From Paradevosia sp036499825 (GTDB lineage: Bacteria; Pseudomonadota; Alphaproteobacteria; Rhizobiales; Devosiaceae), in the NCBI GenBank assembly GCA_036499825.1, contig DASYCZ010000035.1:87986-151985 (forward strand): DNA of 64,000 nucleotides, written 5' to 3'. Below are positions 59,864-64,000 of this stretch, in pieces. A program made the position numbers and the translations under genes. Below the pieces are notes generated by a model. That model had not been told where the DNA came from. It did not search any database and saw only the letters and a list, made by a program, of their open reading frames with translations. How positions within the stretch are numbered: the first letter of the stretch is position 1; each line of letters starts with the position of its first letter.

Positions 59864-61072
59864 ATGGATACGTCCAACGTCGGCAGCGACGTGTTTTTCG
59901 TTTTGCTCGGCGCCATCCTGGTCTTCGCCATGCATGGCGGCTTCGCTTTTCTCGAAGCCGGCACCGTGCGGGGCAAGAACCAGGTCAACGCCCTGGTCAA
60001 GATCATCGTCGATTTCGCCTTTTCCACCCTCGCCTATTTCTTCATCGGTTATTGGGTGGCCTATGGGGTGACTTTCCTAGTCGATGCGCGGCAGCTTTCC
60101 GGCGACGGAGCGGGCTTTGCGCCGCATGGCTTCAGCCTCGTGAAATTCTTCTTTCTCGCCACCTTCGCGGCCGCCGTCCCGGCCATCATTTCGGGCGGCA
60201 TTGCGGAGCGCGCCAAGTTCTGGCCGCAGGTGATCGCCGCCGCCATCATCGTAGGCCTCATCTACCCCTTCGAGGAGGGACTGGTATGGAACCATAATTT
60301 CGGGCTGCAGGCCTTGCTGATCGGGGCTTTCGGCGCGCCGCTGCATGATTTCGCCGGCTCCCTCGTCGTTCATGCGGTGGGCGGCTGGCTGGCGCTCGCC
60401 GCCGTTCTCCGGCTCGGCGCCCGCACGGGCCGCTATGGCCCCCATGGCCGCCCGTGGCCGCCCTCCTCGATTCCGTGGCTGGCGCTCGGCACCTGGCTGC
60501 TCTGCATCGGCTGGTTCGGCTTCAACGTCATGTCGGCGCAATCGCTGGCCGGCGTTTCCGGCCTCGTAGCCATCAATTCGCTGATGGCCATGGTGGGTGG
60601 CATCGCCATCGCGGCCCTTATCGGCCGCGGCGACCCTGGCTTCGTGCACAATGGCGCGCTGGCGGGCCTGGTCGCCGTCTGTGCCGGCTCCGACGTCATG
60701 CATCCGGTGGGGGCGCTGCTCACCGGCGGCATCGCGGGCGCCATCTTCGTCTTCGGCTTCACCTACACCCAGGAAAAACTCAAGATCGACGACGTGCTCG
60801 GCGTCTGGCCGCTGCATGGCCTGTGCGGTGTGTGGGGCGGGCTCGCCTGCGGCATTTTCGGGCTCACCCAGCTGGGCGGCATGGGGGGCGTCAGTTTCTT
60901 CAGCCAGCTCACCGGCGCTATCGGCCTGGCGCTTTATGCCCTCATCGCCGGCTTTATCCTCTATGCCATCACCAGCCGCGTCTTTTCCATCCGCCTCAGC
61001 GATGAGCAGCAGCGCCGCGGCGCCGATCTTTCCATCCATTCGATCGGCGCAAATCCGGAGGGCGATTTCTAG
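59864..61072 (+). CDS. Second ammonium transporter (Amt family)
   Basis: A 402-residue Amt channel without a signal peptide: FFVLLGAILVFAMHGGFAFLE, GTVRGKNQVNALVKIIVDF, AIISGGIAERAKFWPQ, LHDFAGSLVVHAVGGW with the first pore histidine and VLGVWPLHGLCGVWGGL with the second. Eleven membrane segments; acidic C-terminal tail DLSIHSIGANPEGDF. It differs enough from the upstream AmtB to be an old paralogue. GGGGAGCC before the ATG. It has its own sigma-54 promoter and no glnK of its own. Confidence 0.95.
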   Translation: MDTSNVGSDVFFVLLGAILVFAMHGGFAFLEAGTVRGKNQVNALVKIIVDFAFSTLAYFFIGYWVAYGVTFLVDARQLSGDGAGFAPHGFSLVKFFFLATFAAAVPAIISGGIAERAKFWPQVIAAAIIVGLIYPFEEGLVWNHNFGLQALLIGAFGAPLHDFAGSLVVHAVGGWLALAAVLRLGARTGRYGPHGRPWPPSSIPWLALGTWLLCIGWFGFNVMSAQSLAGVSGLVAINSLMAMVGGIAIAALIGRGDPGFVHNGALAGLVAVCAGSDVMHPVGALLTGGIAGAIFVFGFTYTQEKLKIDDVLGVWPLHGLCGVWGGLACGIFGLTQLGGMGGVSFFSQLTGAIGLALYALIAGFILYAITSRVFSIRLSDEQQRRGADLSIHSIGANPEGDF

Positions 61073-61168
61073 GCTGGGGGCGAAGCTTTTTACGACGGTG
61101 CGCAGGAAGGCATTTTGGTTAGCCTGCGATTAACCATGGCGGTTTAGCATCCGGCATAACCGGGTGTC

Positions 61169-63796
61169 ATGCCCGAGCCACTTTTGCAAAGACCGCCCAT
61201 GCCGCCACGCTCGACGCCTGTGCTCCCCAACCTGTCCGCGTCCCCCGCGCCAGTGTTGGCCATCCGCATACCGCTGCGCCTCGCCGGCATCGTGCTGCTT
61301 CTGCTGGTGGCGGCGATTCTCTTGTCGCTGGCCTCCTGGTCTGTCGATGATCCAAGCCTGTCCTATGCGACCTCGCACCCGGCCGGGAACTGGCTGGGCT
61401 TCCCGGGCGCGGTGCTGGCCGACATCATCATCCAGGTCTTCGGCATCGCCATCCTGCCGGCCCTGGTGCCGCCGGTGCTGTGGGCGTGGAATTTCCTCCG
61501 CCGCCGCGCGCCGACCCGCATGGGCCTGCGCTTCCTCTGCTGGCTCGGCGCCACGCTTTTGATCACCGGCGTCTGCGCCTTCATTGCCGTGCCGGCCAGC
61601 TGGCCCCTGCCGACCGGCCTTGGCGGCCTGTTGGGCTCGGCCTTCTTCAATCTCGCAACGCTTGTGGGCGGCGCTGCCCCCACCGGCATCACGCCCATTC
61701 TGTTTTCCATCATCCTGCTGTCACCGGCTGCCGCCCTGTTGTGGCTGGCTTTCGGCCTTGATGCCTTCGGCAAGCCCGGCTCCGCCGTCAACGCCAAGGG
61801 CCGGCCGTCGCCCGACCGCGACGACGAGCCCGAACGCGATTCGATTTTCGATGTCGCCATCGGTGGCCTCGTGCATATGGGCTATTCGGCCCGCACCGCC
61901 TTCCGCCGCGCCCGCGCCAATGCCCGCACCAAGCAGGAGGCCGAGGCAGCCTCTTTCGAGGAGCCCGAACTGGACGAGCCGGAGGTCGAGGCCCGTGGCC
62001 CCGTCGCTCCCTCGGTGCATGCCGAGCCGCCCCTGGCCGTGGCCGCGCCGCGCCGGCCCATCAATATTGCCCGCGGCCCCGTCGAGCCCGAATTCGAGGA
62101 CGATCCGCCCTTCGATGCCGATGAGGACGAAGACGATTTCGTTCCCGAGCCGATGCCGGTCGTTTCGGTGCAGCCCGAGGCCCGGCCCGTGCCGGTGGCG
62201 CCGCGCATCAGCGCGCCCCCGGCCCGCCCCGTGCAGGGCGCCCGTGTCACACGTGAAGCGCAGGGCTCGCTCCTCGATGAGCCGCGCGGATTCGAACTGC
62301 CGGCGCTGAGCCTTCTCGCCGAGCCCAAGCACAAGGGCCCCAGCCCCGACCATGCGCCGGAGCGCCTGGAAGCCACGGCCCGGCGCCTCGAAGGCGTTCT
62401 GGAAGATTTCGGCGTCAAGGGCGACATCATCAATGTCCGCCCCGGGCCGGTGGTGACGCTCTATGAACTGGAACCCGCCCCCGGCATCAAGTCGAGCCGC
62501 GTCATCTCGCTGGCCGACGACATCGCGCGCTCGATGAGCGCCATTTCCGCCCGCGTCGCCGTGGTTCCCGGCCGTAACGCCATCGGCATCGAGCTGCCCA
62601 ACGAGAACCGCGAAACGGTCTACCTGCGCGAAATGCTCGCCAGCTCCGACTTCGAGAAAATGAAGGGCAAGCTGCCCATCTGTCTCGGCAAGACCATCGG
62701 CGGAGAGCCGATCATCGCCGACCTGGCGCGCATGCCGCATCTGCTCATCGCCGGCACCACCGGCTCGGGCAAATCGGTCGGCATCAACACCTTCATTTTG
62801 TCGCTGCTCTACCAGATGACGCCCGAAAAATGCCGGCTGATCATGATCGACCCCAAGATGCTGGAGCTCAGCATTTACGACGGCATTCCACATCTGCTGA
62901 CGCCGGTCGTCACCGATCCGTCCAAGGCCGTCACCGCGCTCAAATGGGCGGTGCGCGAGATGGAAGACCGCTATCGCAAGATGAGCAAGATCGGCGTGCG
63001 CAACATCGACGGCTTCAACCAGCGCGTCGTCGAAGCCGCCGCCAAGGGCGAAGTCATCACCCGCACCGTGCAGACCGGCTTTGACCGCGAGACCGGCGAG
63101 GCGGTCTACGAGAGCGAGCAGTTCAACCTCGAGCCGCTGCCGTTCATCGTCATCGTCATCGACGAAATGGCCGATCTGATGATGGTCGCCGGCAAGGACA
63201 TCGAAGGCGCCGTGCAGCGACTGGCGCAGATGGCGCGCGCTGCAGGCATCCACGTCATCATGGCGACGCAGCGCCCGTCCGTCGATGTCATCACCGGCAC
63301 CATCAAAGCGAATTTCCCCACCAGAATCTCGTTCCAGGTGACCAGCAAGATCGATAGCCGCACCATTTTGGGCGAGCAGGGCGCCGAGCAACTGCTGGGC
63401 AATGGCGACATGCTCTACATGGCTGGCGGCGGCCGCATCCGGCGCCTCCACGGCCCGTTCGTTTCCGACCACGAAGTCGAGGCGGTGGTGCAGCATTTGA
63501 AGAGCCAGGGCGCCCCCGACTACCTCGACTCGATCACCGCCGAGGAAGAGGAGTTCGATCCGGCCTCAGCGATCAGCGAAGACGGTGGCGGCTCGGGCGA
63601 CGAGCTCTACGACAAGGCGGTCAACATCGTGCTGCAGGACAGGAAGGCCTCGACCTCCTACGTCCAGCGCCGCCTCGCCATCGGCTACAACAAAGCCGCG
63701 TCGCTGATCGAGCGCATGGAAAAAGACGGCGTCATCTCCGCCGCCAATCACTCCGGCAAACGGGAAATCCTGGTCGGCGGCGACGCGGGGTATTGA
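61169..63796 (+). CDS. ftsK: DNA translocase FtsK
   Basis: An 875-residue protein: four N-terminal membrane segments (about 30-200) that anchor it at the septum, a Pro/Glu/Asp-rich linker (about 210-390), then the RecA-like motor with Walker A AGTTGSGKS near residue 530 and Walker B FIVIVIDEMADLMM, and a C-terminal gamma winged helix (STSYVQRRLAIGYNKAASLI) that reads KOPS sequences. It moves chromosome ends during division and activates XerCD. Length is usual for alphaproteobacteria. An in-frame ATG at 61199 is an alternative start; no strong ribosome site is seen for either. Confidence 0.96.
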   Translation: MPEPLLQRPPMPPRSTPVLPNLSASPAPVLAIRIPLRLAGIVLLLLVAAILLSLASWSVDDPSLSYATSHPAGNWLGFPGAVLADIIIQVFGIAILPALVPPVLWAWNFLRRRAPTRMGLRFLCWLGATLLITGVCAFIAVPASWPLPTGLGGLLGSAFFNLATLVGGAAPTGITPILFSIILLSPAAALLWLAFGLDAFGKPGSAVNAKGRPSPDRDDEPERDSIFDVAIGGLVHMGYSARTAFRRARANARTKQEAEAASFEEPELDEPEVEARGPVAPSVHAEPPLAVAAPRRPINIARGPVEPEFEDDPPFDADEDEDDFVPEPMPVVSVQPEARPVPVAPRISAPPARPVQGARVTREAQGSLLDEPRGFELPALSLLAEPKHKGPSPDHAPERLEATARRLEGVLEDFGVKGDIINVRPGPVVTLYELEPAPGIKSSRVISLADDIARSMSAISARVAVVPGRNAIGIELPNENRETVYLREMLASSDFEKMKGKLPICLGKTIGGEPIIADLARMPHLLIAGTTGSGKSVGINTFILSLLYQMTPEKCRLIMIDPKMLELSIYDGIPHLLTPVVTDPSKAVTALKWAVREMEDRYRKMSKIGVRNIDGFNQRVVEAAAKGEVITRTVQTGFDRETGEAVYESEQFNLEPLPFIVIVIDEMADLMMVAGKDIEGAVQRLAQMARAAGIHVIMATQRPSVDVITGTIKANFPTRISFQVTSKIDSRTILGEQGAEQLLGNGDMLYMAGGGRIRRLHGPFVSDHEVEAVVQHLKSQGAPDYLDSITAEEEEFDPASAISEDGGGSGDELYDKAVNIVLQDRKASTSYVQRRLAIGYNKAASLIERMEKDGVISAANHSGKREILVGGDAGY

Positions 63797-63827
63797 GGAC
63801 GCGGCCGTTTCGGGCTTGGCCAACGGA

Positions 63828-63911
63828 TGTCATTCCCGCGAAGGCGGGAATCCAGGGCTGAGGTCTCGGACGTCCGCAAACCCGATCTGGATTCCCGCCT
63901 TCGCGGGAATG
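63828..63911. repeat. Long inverted REP-like repeat after ftsK
   Basis: GTCATTCCCGCGAAGGCGGG at 63828-63847 continues AATCCAG and is mirrored at 63890-63911 by GATTCCCGCCTTCGCGGGAA. The 20-plus-base arms can fold into a strong hairpin and may also end ftsK transcription. The mirror unit is a relative of those at 18505, 30688 and 32168. The last 90 nt of the window after it show no gene. Confidence 0.85.
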
Positions 63912-64000
63912 ACACCGAGCGTGTAGTTGCAAATACGCGGTGCCGTTGCCCCTTGCATCCTTCAGCCTCTCGCCACAATTACATCGTAGCGAGAGGGCGA

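Overview
The window is high-GC, densely coded DNA from an alphaproteobacterium, most likely of the order Hyphomicrobiales and perhaps Devosia-like. That placement is an inference from gene content: many peptide/sugar-type ABC operons, a divergent katG-oxyR pair, the MotA/MotB type, Tat-dependent molybdoenzymes, a glnK-amtB unit and short mirror-type intergenic repeats. No rRNA gene is present, so it cannot be proved here. There is one tRNA, tRNA-Gly(GCC).

Layout. 1-3059: a catabolic unit on the minus strand (class V aminotransferase, TctB, partial TctA) with a divergent GntR/FCD regulator. 3108-4916: motB and motA. 5415-12745: a plus-strand operon with a DHDPS-fold protein that lacks the usual catalytic residues, a complete Dpp/Opp-type ABC transporter and an SMP-30/gluconolactonase. 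12916-13639: two small membrane proteins. 13920-17120: katG and oxyR, divergent, with a likely OxyR operator between them. 17121-20088: intergenic repeats, a metallophosphoesterase and two methyltransferase-type genes. 20357-27599: NagZ-like glycosidase, a second Dpp/Opp-type transporter and an NlpC/P60 peptidase, which together suggest uptake and breakdown of muropeptides or amino-sugar oligomers. 27754-29611: SoxC-like sulfite dehydrogenase with a monoheme cytochrome. 29690-32471: an unknown protein and a methyltransferase lying among dispersed repeats. 32472-36617: a periplasmic xanthine-dehydrogenase-family enzyme (2Fe-2S subunit, triheme cytochrome c, Tat-exported molybdopterin subunit).

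37126-47222 looks like one regulon for tricarboxylate use: tcuA-tcuB, a divergent GntR regulator, an HMGL-like aldolase with an altered active site, an Fbp-type ABC transporter and a CapA-like phosphoesterase. Copies of a TTGTATGCAA-like operator lie in front of every transcription unit.

47229-54040 is a foreign-looking segment next to tRNA-Gly. It carries a 1562-residue protein with a predicted N-terminal QxK nuclease, a STAND-type NTPase and a very long C-terminal region. This is the architecture of Avs/Cap4-like anti-phage proteins and is the most interesting item in the window. Opposite it is a two-gene unit of unknown function that may contain a frameshift. No integrase or duplicated attachment site was found.

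54299-63796 returns to housekeeping genes: CnoX-like thioredoxin-TPR protein, Lon-N-domain protein, Trm112-like protein, a UbiH/COQ6 monooxygenase, glnK-amtB, a second ammonium transporter and FtsK. Both the glnK and second amt genes have sigma-54 promoter candidates, and glnK also has an NtrC-like site.
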